Below the pieces are notes generated by a model that saw only the letters and a program-made list of their open reading frames with translations, did not search any database and had not been told where the DNA came from. A program made the position numbers and the translations under genes. DNA of 64,000 nt from Dicyema japonicum (lineage: Eukaryota > Dicyemida > Rhombozoa > Dicyemidae). Numbering within the stretch: position 1 is the first letter of the stretch; every line of letters starts with the position of its first letter. Shown here piece after piece: positions 34,560 to 46,904 of the stretch. The stretch spans positions 386,902-450,901 of the forward strand of contig RDEW01000035.1 in assembly GCA_011109175.1 (NCBI GenBank), in the 5' to 3' direction.

Positions 34560-36740
34560 ATAGCTTATTGGCCGGTGCCATTTCCGAATCTCTTAGGATA
34601 TGTCCAAAGAGCTGCCATTTCGTAGAAGTAACGTTATTTCCCAATCTTGTTGTTTGAGTAATTCTATATGTTGTTGGTTATCCGGTTTGCCCAGTAGACT
34701 CACAGAAGAAGTCGCAGTTGTTTTCTGTGGAAAGAGTTGAGGTTTTCCAGTTCTTTGGTGGTTAGGTCCCAGGTTATAAAGTAGAATTGGTTCGATAGAG
34801 GAGTTGTACAATTGAATTAGAAGGCGAGTGCCTATGTACTTTCGTCGCATCCAGATCGCCCACAATTTTTTGAAAGAAGCAACCACCAGAACTTTCTTGT
34901 AAATAACGTCCTCCGAGTTCTCCACTTTTCCTCGTATTTCGTCGTGCAACGGGATATGCTATTTCTTTCCATTTTGTCTGGGTTTACTATCAAGGACCAG
35001 TCCTCCAAGCCTTGAGGAATCACTTTTAGTATAGTTTCCAGCGTAACCCTATCCCGGCAGACGAAATCAGTATCATCGACGTAGATTACTTCCATCACGT
35101 TAGTGAAACAATTTTTTTTTTGGAGAGGTCTTAGAGCTGCATCCATGTATATTATGAATAGAACCTGGGATAACGAGTCTCCCTGTGGTGCGCCGGTGTC
35201 GGTTTTAAACCTTGTTGAGTTGTAATTTCCCACGCGCACTGATAGTGTTGGAGAGTAAAAATCTGATCATACGTGATGCATCCTCGTCTAGAATACTCTC
35301 CAGTACGTGCATTAGCTTCTTGCGGTTGATAGTGTCGAAAGCACGGGATAAGTCAATTCCAAGGATTGAGATTTCTTCTTTGTGTTTCTGCCACATTGCA
35401 CACATCCACCTGTGGCTATATACAACATCTGCCGTCGACCTTCCAGGTCTGAATCCACTTTGACTAGGGTTCAGGGACTCATTTACAGGGCCTGAAATAC
35501 GATCCAGCACAAGGGAGAGTATCTCCCTTATCGTATTCATTAGTGTAATCGGGCGTAGGCTTTTTAGATTTCTTCCTCTTTCCTTTCCGGGAATTTTATT
35601 TGCTGATTTCTGGCCGTTGATTATAACTTTTCCTGTATCATCAAGAATTGTGATTCTTTCCGCTCTGGTATTGCGGGATAATTGATAACATCAGCAAACA
35701 ATCTTGCACCATGTTTGTACCGTTCGGCATCTTTTGCCAAGTTATCCAGTGTATGCTGGGCTAGTTCCTTCACTCTTCTCTTTATTTTTATTTGATTCTG
35801 TTGCGTTCTTTTTTAAGAGAGTAAATTTGGATTGTCGAGTCTGACGACTCGATTAAGACTCTCAGAGTTTCCATGGTTTTTTTTGGCAATTCTTATATTT
35901 CTTTGTCAAAAGTTCCTTGAACCTTCTTGGGTGATTTCTCAGTACCATCCCAGCAGCCTGCCTGACTGATAGAAATATTCTTCCATAGCAGCCCGGGTGA
36001 CATATTCGTGTAAACATTTTCTAACAGTTTCGATATTTTCTCGCCGTACTTTTTACTGGTATTGTCGGAAGCACATAGAGCCTCCACGGCTGCCAATGCT
36101 CCAGTGATTCCAAAGCGTCGCTTTAGAATGAGACGTGCACTAATTGTCTGTGATCACTCGAGGTCATCATGCCACTGTATGTTCGGGAGTCCGTGAGTAG
36201 CCCCTTCTGTGTTTGCCTGCATAGTATGTAGTCGATTTGGTTAAATATATGGACTTGATTTCCACAGGAGTCTCTCATCTGCCCTGTCCACGTCGTAATA
36301 TGTCGTGCTGCATGTCGGAACGCCGTGTTACAAAGGAATAGTCCAAATGACTCGCAGAAATGTATAAGGTCCTCCCCAGACAGATTTCTGATCCTCGAGC
36401 AATTTGATTTGTCCCACTATTTCACCACTTTTGAATTCCAGTCTCCCGCTATAAAGAGCATGTAGGAGTTTGACAGGGAGGAGTAATCCAATAATAAGGA
36501 CGAGTACAAATTGTCAAGTTCTTCTTCGTTAGCGGGTACCCTCACTGTGGTCGGTGCATATACATTGATAATTGATAGAGTAGTATTACGGTTGTTTCCG
36601 AGGCGTAGTTGGAGGATGGCAATCCTGTCGTTGATACTCCATGTTCTATGAGCCACCACAGCTGCGTCCACGCGTATAGCGAACCCATAATGACGGCAGT
36701 CTGACGGCAACAGGAGCAGTCGATAAACGGTGCTATTCGA
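34560..36740 (-). mobile_element. LINE with endonuclease and YVDD reverse transcriptase
   Basis: In order on the minus strand: an endonuclease (36417-36710; YGFAIRVDAAVV, SIINVYAPT, FIAGDWNSKV), a linker, and a reverse transcriptase. The latter has SQSGFRPGRSTADVVYSHRW, GIDLSRAFDTINRKKL (35205-35540), GAPQGDSLSQVLFIIYMDAA and YVDDTDFV (34832-35239). A C-terminal segment, FKKLWAIWMRRKYIG with PILLYN (34593-34949), follows. The GAPQGDSLS plus DDTDFV signature separates it from the 2A-bearing LINEs at 48.8-54.5 kb. Frames are broken at several points, so it is not active. Confidence 0.8.
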
Positions 36741-36744
36741 AATA

Positions 36745-37170
36745 GAATTTTCTCAAAACTATTACCAAATAAAGAGCAATCATTTTGTAGACAGGAATGA
36801 TCAAAATTTGGCCAATTGTATGGACTTTCATTTGAGAATCAATTAATTCCGCAACAATATAAATTTAATATAGTTATATGACAAATTGAAAGTGTCTCCA
36901 AAAGTACAGGCAATTTGATTTTGCTTGTAACTCATTAAAATATTCAATAGGTGTGCGTTAAATTCTGGATGTTTAGTCTTGAAATGTGGAGCAATTTACT
37001 TGGTAACATGAAATGGTTCGATAAAGTGTCATCACAAATAAGACTTTGGAATTTGTGTTTTTATTACAATAAAATCTTAGAGACAAATAAGAATTTTTAT
37101 ATCACGTAAAATAGTAGCTTTAGACTTTTTATCAACCATAAGAAAAAAACCACGTTTCAACAAATCAAAT
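36745..37170. other. AT-rich spacer between LINE copies
   Basis: No gene or repeat is supported. Confidence 0.4.
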
Positions 37171-37174
37171 TATA

Positions 37175-38700
37175 TTATTTATTAACCCCGGCATCACAGA
37201 AAAAGAAAGACAAAAGTAATTTCAACTAGTTAGGTGATCCCAGTTCCCGCAACCAAACGTGCCATCCGAAGCCTGTGTGTCTCCATTGTTCCCACTGTCG
37301 AACGGAAGTGACTTCTTTGATCCTTGCAGAGGAAGCCGATTGAGGACGGAAATTTCTTAGCCAACCGATTTTCTTTTGCATGGAACAGTGCGAGGCTTAG
37401 TAGGTGTTCATCTTCGCAAATGCGGATAAATTCGGAACCACATCTACGAGTTGTAGATTCCGTCAGAAGGAGAGGTATTTTTGTTCCACATTGTGGTCCC
37501 AGCATACGTGTTGTTTTTAAATGCAGGAAATTTTGTTTTTGGATAATGGCCTCTGATAACACGAATCTCCACGCAGCAGAGGCATATTCCACGGCCGGTG
37601 CGATTGTCTGGATGTATGATTCAGATTGCTTTATTCATATTCTCTGGGGTCTTCTGGATGAGGGCCCGTGTGACATTCAATTTCTGTAGTCCTTTGGTGA
37701 TGACTTGTTTGGTATGGTATGTAAAATTAAGCAGACTGTAGTATGTCACTCTTAGGATTGAGGGGTTTCTTGTGACAGGTATTCAAGTATGTCCGATGAA
37801 GATTTCTGGTGCTTCTTTTGACCTCCGGTCAGAGGTGAATAGAGTGCATAATAATTTTGGAGCCGATACCGAGAGACGGTTATCTATCAACCAATAGTAA
37901 ATACAATCCACTTTCTTCTGTGCGAGTGAGATGCTTCTGATGTCGAACTGCTTCTTGTTGCAATGATGAAATCGTCAGCACAAGAAAGCAGTAGGAAGTT
38001 CTTGTCAATGTCTACTGGCAGGTCGTGGAGGAAAAGGTTGAATAGAGTGGGGGACAAAAGCGAACCTTGGGACACTCCGTTTGGTAGTAAACGTGATCGT
38101 GACCTGAGGTAGCCACAGATGACCCTTCCACGTCTTCCAGATAAAAAATTGCCCAACCATGGCTTCAAGTTAGGGCGAATTTTTGAATCAAAGATTTTTC
38201 CAATTAAATGTCTCCTCGGTACCGAGTTAAACGATGTCAATCGAGACCATTGTTGTCCACATGTGTTTTTGGGTAGTGTTGAATCCATCCGCAATAAACT
38301 GCGAAAGCGTTGATAAGTCGTGGTTGATCTTCCAGAATGGAATCCGTGTTGGAAATTCAGTTGAGTTAGAGAAGTAATTTCAATCAATTTTAGATTTGAC
38401 CTATCAGATGTTAATGAGTGCCTCTTTCGTAACAACAAACCCGTGTCCGAGAAGGTTACCTCAATATATATTTCAACCTGGTCGCCACCTCTTGAAAAAT
38501 TATCATCAGAGCAATCAAGGACAACATTCGAAATGCTTGGATCCAAATCCTCTGTTTTGCATGTCCTGTCCTCGGTACCCACCCGAATGATCTGAAAGAG
38601 GGAAATCTCAACTTAGTAGTCAAAAAGAACGCTTCGAAGTAGCAAAACGCCAACCGAAAACCAATCAATCGAGGATAACTTACTCTCTTCCAGAACCACA
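37175..38700 (-). mobile_element. LINE, reverse transcriptase and 3' end
   Basis: The minus strand shows LNFQHGFHSGRSTTTYQRF, TSFNSVPRRHLIGKIFDSKI, LKPWLGNFLSGRRGRVI, SRLLPNGVSQGSLLSPTL, FNLFLHDLP and CADDFIIATRSS, which are reverse transcriptase motifs with YADD as CADD. A C-terminal part follows at 37230-37592 (YASAAWRFVLSE, KKFPSSIGFLCKD, RMARLVAGTGIT). The 3' end at 37180-37240 carries the family hairpin and a TTAATAAATAA tail. The 5' end is truncated. Confidence 0.75.
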
Positions 38701-38704
38701 AGTG

Positions 38705-39215
38705 AGATTTAGGTGCTTAATTTAACAATAACATTATTGTCGTGGATATTCGAGACTTAAGTTAATTCCTCAGTAATGACAAACACATGTTTCACAAATA
38801 TGGACCTATTGAGGACCATTGACGCAGAGGTCATCTATTGAGAATTATTGAACATTTCCTTTGACAAAATTGGCTTGATTCAACGCAAACTTCCACTTCA
38901 TTTTAGAAGGATCGATATCTGCTCGTCTCTCAAACTGTCCTTCCGACTTGACTTTCTTAATGAACACTGATAGCAATCTCACTTGCAGATCCTAAACTAC
39001 AAACACGCATCTTAGGCCTAGCCGTTATAAGTCTTGTTTAAGAAATTTGAATACTCCTAAATTTTAAGATTTCTAAAACCCGAAGATCTTTTTTGTGCCA
39101 ATAAAGCTGAGGCGATCAACATCACAAGCATTTCTAGCCCCCAATATCTGCAAATAAGGGTGGTTTGTGGCTCTTCCTTGTAGATCTCTCGAAACGGTTC
39201 AACGCGAATAGAAAT
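38705..39215. other. No clear gene
   Basis: No gene or repeat is supported. The minus strand just above 38700 could be further decayed LINE. Confidence 0.3.
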
Positions 39216-39219
39216 CTGT

Positions 39220-39519
39220 CTACGGTTCAATGTTCGAATGAGTCACCGGTGCAAATGTTGGAAAATTGTTGATGTTGAACGACTTCGCATACTTTCCTGC
39301 CGACGAAGTGCTGGGAGGATCACAGAGAGTTTGAAACCGCTGGATATCTTGTACATCCCGAGCTCCCGGACTAGACAACACAAATATGACGACTTTTTCC
39401 CCTGGAAGAATGAAAATTACCTTGGTAGGATACCACTTGTTAGGATAGTTCTCTTTATCAAACCTCACGATTACTCCAACTAAATCAAGATCGGCTTCAG
39501 TAAGAGCCAATATCACCAA
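39220..39519 (-). CDS. Unrecognised ORF
   Basis: A 99-codon frame begins MVILALTEADLDLVGVIVRF and has KENYPNKWYPTKVIF and a hydrophilic C-terminus. No family is recognised. A 19-nt GT-AG segment inside it (about 39404-39422) could be an intron that is too short to be sure, or simply sequence. It lies downstream of the unknown gene 39855-40618 on the same strand and could be another exon group of it. Confidence 0.3.
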   Translation of the reverse strand: MVILALTEADLDLVGVIVRFDKENYPNKWYPTKVIFILPGEKVVIFVLSSPGARDVQDIQRFQTLCDPPSTSSAGKYAKSFNINNFPTFAPVTHSNIEP

Positions 39520-39854
39520 AGGAAGAAAATACAGGAGGGACTTAGAGGAATGGACTCTTAATCACGAGAGCTTAACTAGAAATACACACCCCTGTCTCAA
39601 AACATCCTCAGCATTACATGATGCTTTAATGACTTTCACTCTTATAAAAAGGAATTCATAACTAAGAATCAATCTCAGTGGTTATAAATAAATTTTAATG
39701 AGTCCATACCCACGTTATAAAACAACACGGATAAATGTGCGGTCATCCTAAGCAATCTCCAACCAGCAAACTCCTTGGACATAAATAAACAACATGCTAT
39801 CTCCCAACATAAAAACCATTCCAAACCAGTAACCTAACCACGTGCAATTACAAA

Positions 39855-40618
39855 TCATTCTTTATTATGTAACAGACTGCCTTTAGAATTGCAGTGAATA
39901 AAATAATCAAACAAATCATCCAAATCACACGACTTTAGGTCAATATTCTTACGAAATCTCACATTGGGGAGTACTCCACTTATAAACACGTATATCTTCC
40001 GTCTTAGACAGACGAGACAGTCTCCCAAATCACTCAATCTCCAATCCGTTCGCTCACTCCCATCCTCGTCCGCCACACACATCGCACAAATATCCTTACT
40101 ATCAACACGTGGTCGTCGATACGGATCTCGTTCCTCCACCTTCCTCAGAGCACAGCTCAAATCTGTCAGCAGTCTCTCCAAATCTGGTGAACGATAGTCA
40201 AAAGACTCCGAAAACTTCATTTCTGGAACAATTTCCTTCAAAAACTCGAAGACACGCGTTCTGAGTTGAATGATTCGACTAACAATGGCGGCTCGGAGTT
40301 GCTGAGTAACAATTTCAGAGACTTTCCGTCTTTTCGCTGCCTGCTGTTGGTCGTTTACTGGGAATTGGACTTTGTTATTGGTTTCAAAATCTTCATCCTG
40401 ACTGCTAGAGTCGTCCTTTCGCCTGTAGAGAGACAGGGATGTCGGATCCTGAGGAGTATAACCTCGGAACTTTGACTTTATGTTGAGGGTTTTCAGGATT
40501 TTGTTGTTAATGAGGCCACTTGATGACTTTCGGAGGTTATGGCTCTTTCTTTTAGTTCTTTTTTGAAATTCTTTAGAGATTAAGAATTATAGGTACCTGA
40601 TTGATCGGGGTTAAGCAT
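39855..40618 (-). CDS. Unrecognised 245-aa basic protein
   Basis: I do not recognise this protein. It starts MLNPDQSEFQKRTKRKSHNL, with exon 1 of 22 nt, a 26-nt GT-AG intron (40571-40596) and one long exon; the coding length is exactly 246 codons. The N-terminal 60 residues are lysine/arginine rich. A probable nuclear localisation signal QQQAAKRRKVSE follows. The helical middle is QLRAAIVSRIIQLRTRVFEF and DLERLLTDLSCALRKVEERD. A Cys pair ICAMC and LGDCLVC lie near the C-terminus, and the end is FDYFIHCNSKGSLLHNKE. A nuclear role is a guess from the basic signal only. Confidence 0.6.
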
Positions 40619-40799
40619 TATTTTTAAAATTTACGAATGTCCCACAACAACCTTAAAAGCTTCCTTGGTATTTTTTAAATTTAAATTAATTTTTAATTTT
40701 ATAATTTAAACAATTTTTTATTTTAATTATATATATCTGATTAAACATTGAGAAGTATATTGAAGAGGATAAAACACCAGGCTTGACGTTTACCTCAGC

Positions 40800-41420
40800 A
40801 CGAAAAAATACACAGGCAAACACCACGAATTAAATTGTATGACTCCCTGCTTCCCATTAAGAAGACACTTTCAATCCTTGAAGTCATTCTGGATCCCATC
40901 CTTACATTTACTCATCAAATGTACTTAGTAATCGCGAGGATCCAAAAGAAAATTGGAATTCTCAAGGCTTTTACTCACTCTCCAATATCTTCCTGCCCAT
41001 GGTTAGAGCTTCTATACAAACAATTTGTTATACCTATTATTGAGTACGCCTGTGCTGCATGGATTGCCCCTTTATCACCATCGACACAGAGCAAGCTGGA
41101 GGTTATACAAAATCGATGTCTCAGAATACTATTGAGATCGTTGAAAAAGACGAAGAACACTAAACGTCCCCCCAATCATGGAATACTTTACACCGAGACT
41201 TCCTCAAGATGGCAAAGTCCCCTGATTATCACCTCGGGCCGCACATCAAACTATATTTGGACGCCTACCCGAGAGCATCCCCGCTGTGGAGATGTATCCA
41301 GGACTCCAAAACTAACCGCAGGAAAAGGAATGGCATAAACACGGGATCACTAAATTAGACAATATCCGCTTTCTCGTGATTTTGGGGTTAATAAGGTTAA
41401 TAAAATAAAAATAAATGGCC
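40800..41420 (+). mobile_element. LINE C-terminal segment and 3' end
   Basis: The plus strand reads RIQKKIGILKAFTHSPISSC, LELLYKQFVIPIIEYACAAW, then KLEVIQNRCLRILL. This is the conserved region after the LINE reverse transcriptase. The 3' end (41340-41400) has GGATCACTAAATTAG and, downstream, CTCGTGATTTTGGGGTTAAT with TTAATAA repeats, the family terminal structure. The 5' part is missing. Confidence 0.75.
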
Positions 41421-41575
41421 TGCCCTGAAGCTCAGAAATATTGTTTAAATTTCTTATTTTGAAATTAATAAAATAAACTATGATTTAAATATTTTTTCTT
41501 GTGATGAAGTTCCTAAAAATAGCACGAGATATAAAAAAGCTATCAAACATAGTTTTAGTGAAATATGTATTATAG

Positions 41576-41806
41576 ATGGATTTTCCAAACTCCTCCATAT
41601 TTAAAAACATCCTCACCATCTGTCGACAACCTGCCAAACACGACCATTTGATGACTTCATTTGCCCAGTATATTGAAGGACAGCGCCTTTTAACCGTTTT
41701 CCCTCATTTTATATCCAAGAACATAATTAGCAAATATAAGCACGTGGAAGCTAATTCAGAGACTAGTGCCCACAGAATTGGCTTCAAACTACCTAAAATT
41801 AACTAA
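41576..41806 (+). CDS. Possible small gene, 76 aa
   Basis: The frame MDFPNSSIFKNILTICRQPA ... KHVEANSETSAHRIGFKLPK is compact, mostly hydrophilic and has a balanced amino-acid mix. No family, signal or membrane segment is recognised. It stands alone 150 bp after a LINE 3' end. Upstream or downstream tiny-intron exons could exist but none is shown. Confidence 0.3.
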   Translation: MDFPNSSIFKNILTICRQPAKHDHLMTSFAQYIEGQRLLTVFPHFISKNIISKYKHVEANSETSAHRIGFKLPKIN

Positions 41807-41809
41807 CAT

Positions 41810-43580
41810 TTTTAAATATTTTATTCATTTGTAACAAAAACTTATGATCTAATAGGATGGGGACACATATAGAGCAGAATACGAGCCTCTGCACTCTGTT
41901 TCAAATTCCCTAAGGTTCTGTTGATCTTGTGCTTGCCGTGTTATTACTGCTTCGCATCAGCTTGCCAAATCGATATGTGAGCAAATATGAAATTAGTCAT
42001 AATTTGACATCTGATAGTTCCGTATGTAGACGAGAGAGTTATCGTATCGGACATATAACACTAGATGGGAGGGATCTCAGCCGACTTCCCCATATGGATT
42101 GCTTTAAGCACAATTGTCGAACTTAAATGCACGAATGGGGTACTCTGAGGCAGTAAGATAAACTGGTAGTTTTTTACGTTTATGAAGAATGTGTAGTGTT
42201 TTACGCCTATGAGGATCTGTATTTTGTAGTGGAAGCAGTGGTAATACTCCCCTATCGACAGGAAGATGCGAATTCCCTGGGACAAATCGAGTTCCTGAGT
42301 GTTTCCTGATTCATTTTTCTGTTCTATTGAGCTTTTTGTGACCGTTTTTGGACAAGAAATGACTTGTCATAGAACTACGTATTAAAATCTTCAGTCCTCG
42401 ACTATCCTTCAAATCATCATCGGACATGACTCAATGATGACTTCCTAATTTTGGAGATCTTAGAATGAATGAATAACGCACGTGGACTTGTTTGCTTTTG
42501 TTTGATGTAAATCTAATTGTCTTAATTGCAGAAAAGGTCGGTAAACATTGATTAAATTGTACGTCGTCATTCTGTCACGTGAAAACTCGAGGGACCACAA
42601 TTTCCGTTCAACAGTCTTACCATACTGTACAAGCCTGGAGCGGCTCTTGTTTACTTGAGACTGAGCACCAATATTTTTTCCATTCCAAACGTCAAAACTT
42701 ACCACGATCGATCACGTGGGGTTATTTGTGGATAATGTTGGAAGACAGCTAACATCACCACAAGGATCATCCAAATGTGCTTCAAAACCTGGAAATCATT
42801 CGCTTTGACGAATTAACCGAATCTCCCTATCCCTTTAAACAGCTATATAACTCCTAACCTATTAATCCTAAAGTGATCCGCCAGACATACATTACACATT
42901 TTTGTCCTCGTCGGCTCAGCAGAACAGGAGGATTGTACTTGTCGTTGGTTAAACTAAAAGTATTTATGTTTTAAGGACTTCCTGATTAGTAACTAGTTAC
43001 GGTAATAAAGATTGTGCCGAATCCGTAGTCACTGTCGATGTAAAATATGCTGGGGGACATATGAAACTTTCATTTATTGGTAGTCTACTTACTGGTGGAT
43101 GCAAATAAACGATATCTGATGTAAGGGGTAGAAAATCTGGTTAATACTGACAGTAGAGGAATATAAAAATAGTCTCAGATTCTTTTTGACGACAATAATT
43201 ACCTTCGGGAATGTGGATTTGGTGGATCCCTTATAATCACTTAACCTCAATATAATTTGTTTGTAGTTATTCAGGTTGTTCCCCAATAAACTGAGAATTG
43301 TGTTTGATCCTATGATCTCAAATAATGAATCCTCAGCGATTAACTCATTTTATTGCCATGGGGGTAATGATTCAAATTGTCGTTAACACTCCTATTTAGA
43401 ACAATGATCTTTGTTTATTAGTAATCGTTGTCATGAAGGACAGTTGCATTAGTCATTATGGTTGACTATGATAATGGTAGTAACGTGTAGCTAAAAGCAA
43501 TTGAGACAATGAAAATTGACTTGATGAGAGTAAAAGGAAATGAAATCCGCAAACCAACAGAAAGAAATCCAAATTAATTA
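41810..43580. other. No clear gene
   Basis: No gene is recognised. A minus-strand frame 43089-43286 starts MGNNLNNYKQIILRLSDYKG and includes a possible short-intron donor after FPK, but nothing supports it further. A minus-strand frame at 42460-42705 includes LINVYRPF, faintly reminiscent of a LINE endonuclease block. Both are too weak to call. Confidence 0.35.
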
Positions 43581-43584
43581 AAAA

Positions 43585-44303
43585 CTAATTAAGCTCCTCA
43601 TATGAGGTTTTTCTCATCCTTCTTGCGACAAAGAAGGAGACGAGGATCACAGTCAGAAGACCAAGCAGGACGGATCCCACGACAATGGGCACAATCTTTG
43701 AAATCTTGTTACGGCAGTCAATTGCTTCAATAAATCCAAACCAAACCAGCTCCTGTGAAACTATCGGAATTCCGGAAGAACAAAGCCTCAAATGTAACAG
43801 TTTCACTTCAGATGAATTCCCCATGGGAATATTTTCAGACTCACACGTGACATATTTGCCAGAAGTAGAATGCATATATTTGGTTGTCCAACGAAATTAT
43901 TCCCCCGGAAGTAAACTCAGTACGATTGACAAAATAAGACTGATCCTTTTCCAAGACCACGTAAAACTTGATCTCCTTGTCTCCAGACCTCAGACTGAAC
44001 ATACATGAGGTCTTCAACACAACTGAATTTGATGTGCTCGCAGAAGCCGGAAAGACAAAGTTAGTAGTCTTAAATTATCAGAAAACTAACCTGTCCTCCG
44101 AGAGTAATGTACGTTACATTTACAGTTGCACTGAAAACTGCATAGTACATATCACCGGTTTTAGCAGTCCACGTGGGTGGAAATGGGGTAACAGTAGTTG
44201 ACGGAGTACTTGAAGTCGTCTTAGTGGAAGTAGTGTCTTTGGTCTTTACCAGTGAGATTAAAGAAAAGTTTGCAATCATGCAGAACAAAAATCCATAAAT
44301 CAT
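43585..44303 (-). CDS. LAMP-type lysosomal membrane glycoprotein
   Basis: LAMP proteins are heavily glycosylated type I membrane proteins of lysosomes. The N-terminus MIYGFLFCMIANFSLISLVK is signal-like. A Thr/Ser/Pro stretch follows (TTSTKTTSSTPSTTVTPFPP), then a luminal domain with NRT, NSS and NVT sites and several cysteines. A membrane span IVPIVVGSVLLGLLTVILVS comes next, with the tail ARRMRKTSYEELN. The tail's YEEL fits the YxxPhi lysosome-sorting signal beside the membrane. One intron of 22 nt lies at 44069-44090. The frame shifts once near 43881-43900, after FTSGG; one T fewer in a TTT run joins FTSGG to KYVTCESE. This is likely a base error, though an unseen intron is possible. The expected product is about 231 aa, short for the family. 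Confidence 0.72.
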
Positions 44304-44309
44304 TTGTGA

Positions 44310-46495
44310 CTAACAAAGAAAGAGCAAAATAAGTGTGTCAATTTTATGCAAGTTATTTATATTTATTACCTCTGGGATTTATTTTTTTATTCATTTTTGA
44401 TAATAAATATAACATTAAAATATTTAATTTGTGGATAATTAGTAGATTTTAATAAAATTCGTTTTGCTTTGGTTAACCATAGGTAATTGATTGTGTACAA
44501 TGGTTTTTGCTGTCATCTAAGTAATAGTACTTATAACTTGCTAATTAGTTCAAAGTAATAACCAGTTGCTTATTTAGCATAAATTTATTTTAACGAAAAA
44601 ATCAATAATTTATGCAAATGTGTTTGTTAGCACGAATATTGCCTTTTAAAAATTAAAACAACTATGGTGCTGGACCCTTGTATCATGATCCACTCCCTCC
44701 TATTATTTACCTTCCAAGTAAACTAATGGGGCTCGTTAACTTCCTCGTGGAATTCTGATTCCTTAATTAACCCTATATTCTCCGCGAGACATAGTTTTTA
44801 TATGAAAGTCATACTCCCAAAGTTTTCTTGTCAACCAGAATTATTGCATGCATTTTTTACATTCAATGACCTGTCAGTAAACCCACAATTGTGATGCTAC
44901 AGACCATTCCAAAAGAGTAATAGTGGCACAATTTAGACCTTCTCATGATCCATCAACTCCGGGTCATGTCGTATATCATTTTCAGTCCACTTGCTTAATA
45001 TTTGTGAATGTGTTATTCCCACTTGGAGTCTGACATATTCTCATTGATTATGTCTGTTAGAATGTCAACCATTATTTTCACGAAATCATTACAGACTGTT
45101 ATGAATGTTTTAACTTTGGTTTTTGGGCCAAACTCTATGCAAAAGTGTGAGTGTAGACATCCCACAACTCTGTTATGTTTTCTTGCAGGATCTTCTTTCA
45201 CAGCACAAATTCCACTATGATCACCAACTGTTTTCTATCTTGAGCTGTTAATGCTTCTAGAGAATTGTTCCATTATCCAACTTGGAAGTATGGCAAACAG
45301 ATTGCATGTGTCTGAATTCTTCAACCGTAGCCGAATGTGTTCTATCTAGAATTTCGACTTGAAGAATTGAGCCGCTTGTACTTTTGAGTTTAAGATTGTA
45401 CAAAAATCCGAACAACATTTTTTTCACTTAAATGAATGTAGTCCTCTCCCAAGCTACGAGGTAAATGTAATCTCTTCGTGCTCCAGTCTAAAATGCATAT
45501 TTAGTCAATAGACTAAGGACAGCTTACTACTTTTAGATAATCTGTAGGGTGAATTTCAAACTTCCATAGTCTGATTTCTTAGTAAGTTGATCTTTTCGAT
45601 ATCTTCATCACATTTTAGACATGTGGATTTTTTGAGAATTACTGGAGGAAATAATAATGTTGCTTGTCTTTAATCAACCGTCCGTCTTTCCAACCCTCTT
45701 TTTGCTGCAAGAGCGACAAGGAGATCACAACTATCTTTTAAATTTGCATGTGGATTACTGTTGAAGTATTATTCGAGAAATAATAGTCATTAGTATAATA
45801 TTGTGTCGTCCTCTTCCATATCTGACTTTATGTCTCTTCAAGATTTTCATGTTAATTTTAATTTTCGATAGGTTATCTTCAAGACAATCGATGGCCTGTT
45901 AACCCTTAAGAAGCCTCAAGACCATCGAGAAAGTATATGTTTATGCATAGTAATTGACACAAGTTTATATTAAGTGGTCCGCCACCACTCGTGAAGAGTT
46001 TTCTCAAATTTCTACAGTGGAACTAGATCTGGATGTCCTTCTTTGAGAATGATCTAGATTCCTCTGCATTGATAACCCATTCACCGAATGATTCCAGGTT
46101 CTTGATATCAGTCATTGTTTCTGGGCGTTCCTTTTGAAAGGAGAGTAGTATTTGATGGTCTCTTGATGTCCTAAGTACTTTAAGTGTATAGCAGAAACAC
46201 CGTAGGAACACTCGTCTGGAGTGCAGTCTGCATTGCCTCACATGTAGGGAATAAAAAATGTTTTATGACAGACATATAGTTTCATTAGTTTATTCTCAAG
46301 TCTTATACAGATTGTGAAGAACTGGGAGTAAGTATTCTGTCCTTCTTTTTCATTATTAGTATCAGCCCTTCCCTCAAGGAGTAATTATGTTTGCATTTGT
46401 GTGAGCAGAACTCACACTTTAAGAAAGAACAGTCATATAGTTTAATCCAAGACATTGAAAACGTTTTTGACCTTTTTTGCTTGTATGTGAGTTTT
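44310..46495. other. Intergenic, with possible unrecognised minus-strand exons
   Basis: A minus-strand frame at 45013-45201, extended upstream in the same frame, reads SGICAVKEDPARKHNRVVGC and FITVCNDFVKIMVDILTDII. Another frame about 45330-45460 reads KSTSGSILQVEILDRTHSAT. They look like protein-coding sequence and loosely recall a START lipid-binding domain, but exon joins could not be fixed. The rest of the stretch shows no feature. Confidence 0.3.
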
Positions 46496-46499
46496 ACAG

Positions 46500-46900
46500 A
46501 CAATACGGTTTCCTATTCCTCCAGTTGTCCTCAACTACAATGGGTCGGAACGTGAACCGAAAAACACCACTTGGTAGTTTTTCCTTGGCTTTTATTACTT
46601 TTTCCGCGACATGCAGCATGTCTACGCGCTCCCGATAATTTTGGATAGACAAAAGGGGTCGATGCAGGTGACATCAATACCAATGATTTCTCCTCCCCGA
46701 ATAATTCCGTCCGTCCGTTATCAGTCTCCTCTGTCCAAGCCGACCGATTCCAATATAGAGGGTATCCAGTCGACTCCAGCATTTGGTTCAGGATCCCATT
46801 TATTGCCTTATAGCTTCAGAATCGTCCTGCGCTTCTTCAGCAAGAAATGATAGTTGACGGTACCACCACAACGGCACTTGTGAGTCTGACAAATCTTCAG
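46500..46900 (-). pseudogene. LINE C-terminal nuclease-like fragment
   Basis: Across frames the minus strand reads CRCGGTVNYHFL, WIPSILESVGLDRGD, GGEIIGIDVTCIDPFCLS and, further on, LRTTGGIGNRI. LDRGD...RPDG...W-D-x-T-x-x-D-T followed by E-T-x-G is the C-terminal nuclease-like block of some retrotransposon reverse transcriptases. Stops between the blocks show decay. The reverse transcriptase itself is not seen. Confidence 0.45.
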
Positions 46901-46904
46901 TCCA

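Noticed and set aside
39404-39422. A 19-nt intron in the frame 39220-39519
   Set aside because: The frame is open through it, so there is no evidence for removal; other introns here are at least 20 nt.
45013-45460. A START-domain lipid transfer gene
   Set aside because: Some blocks look coding and loosely START-like, but exon joins could not be made and no diagnostic motif is certain.
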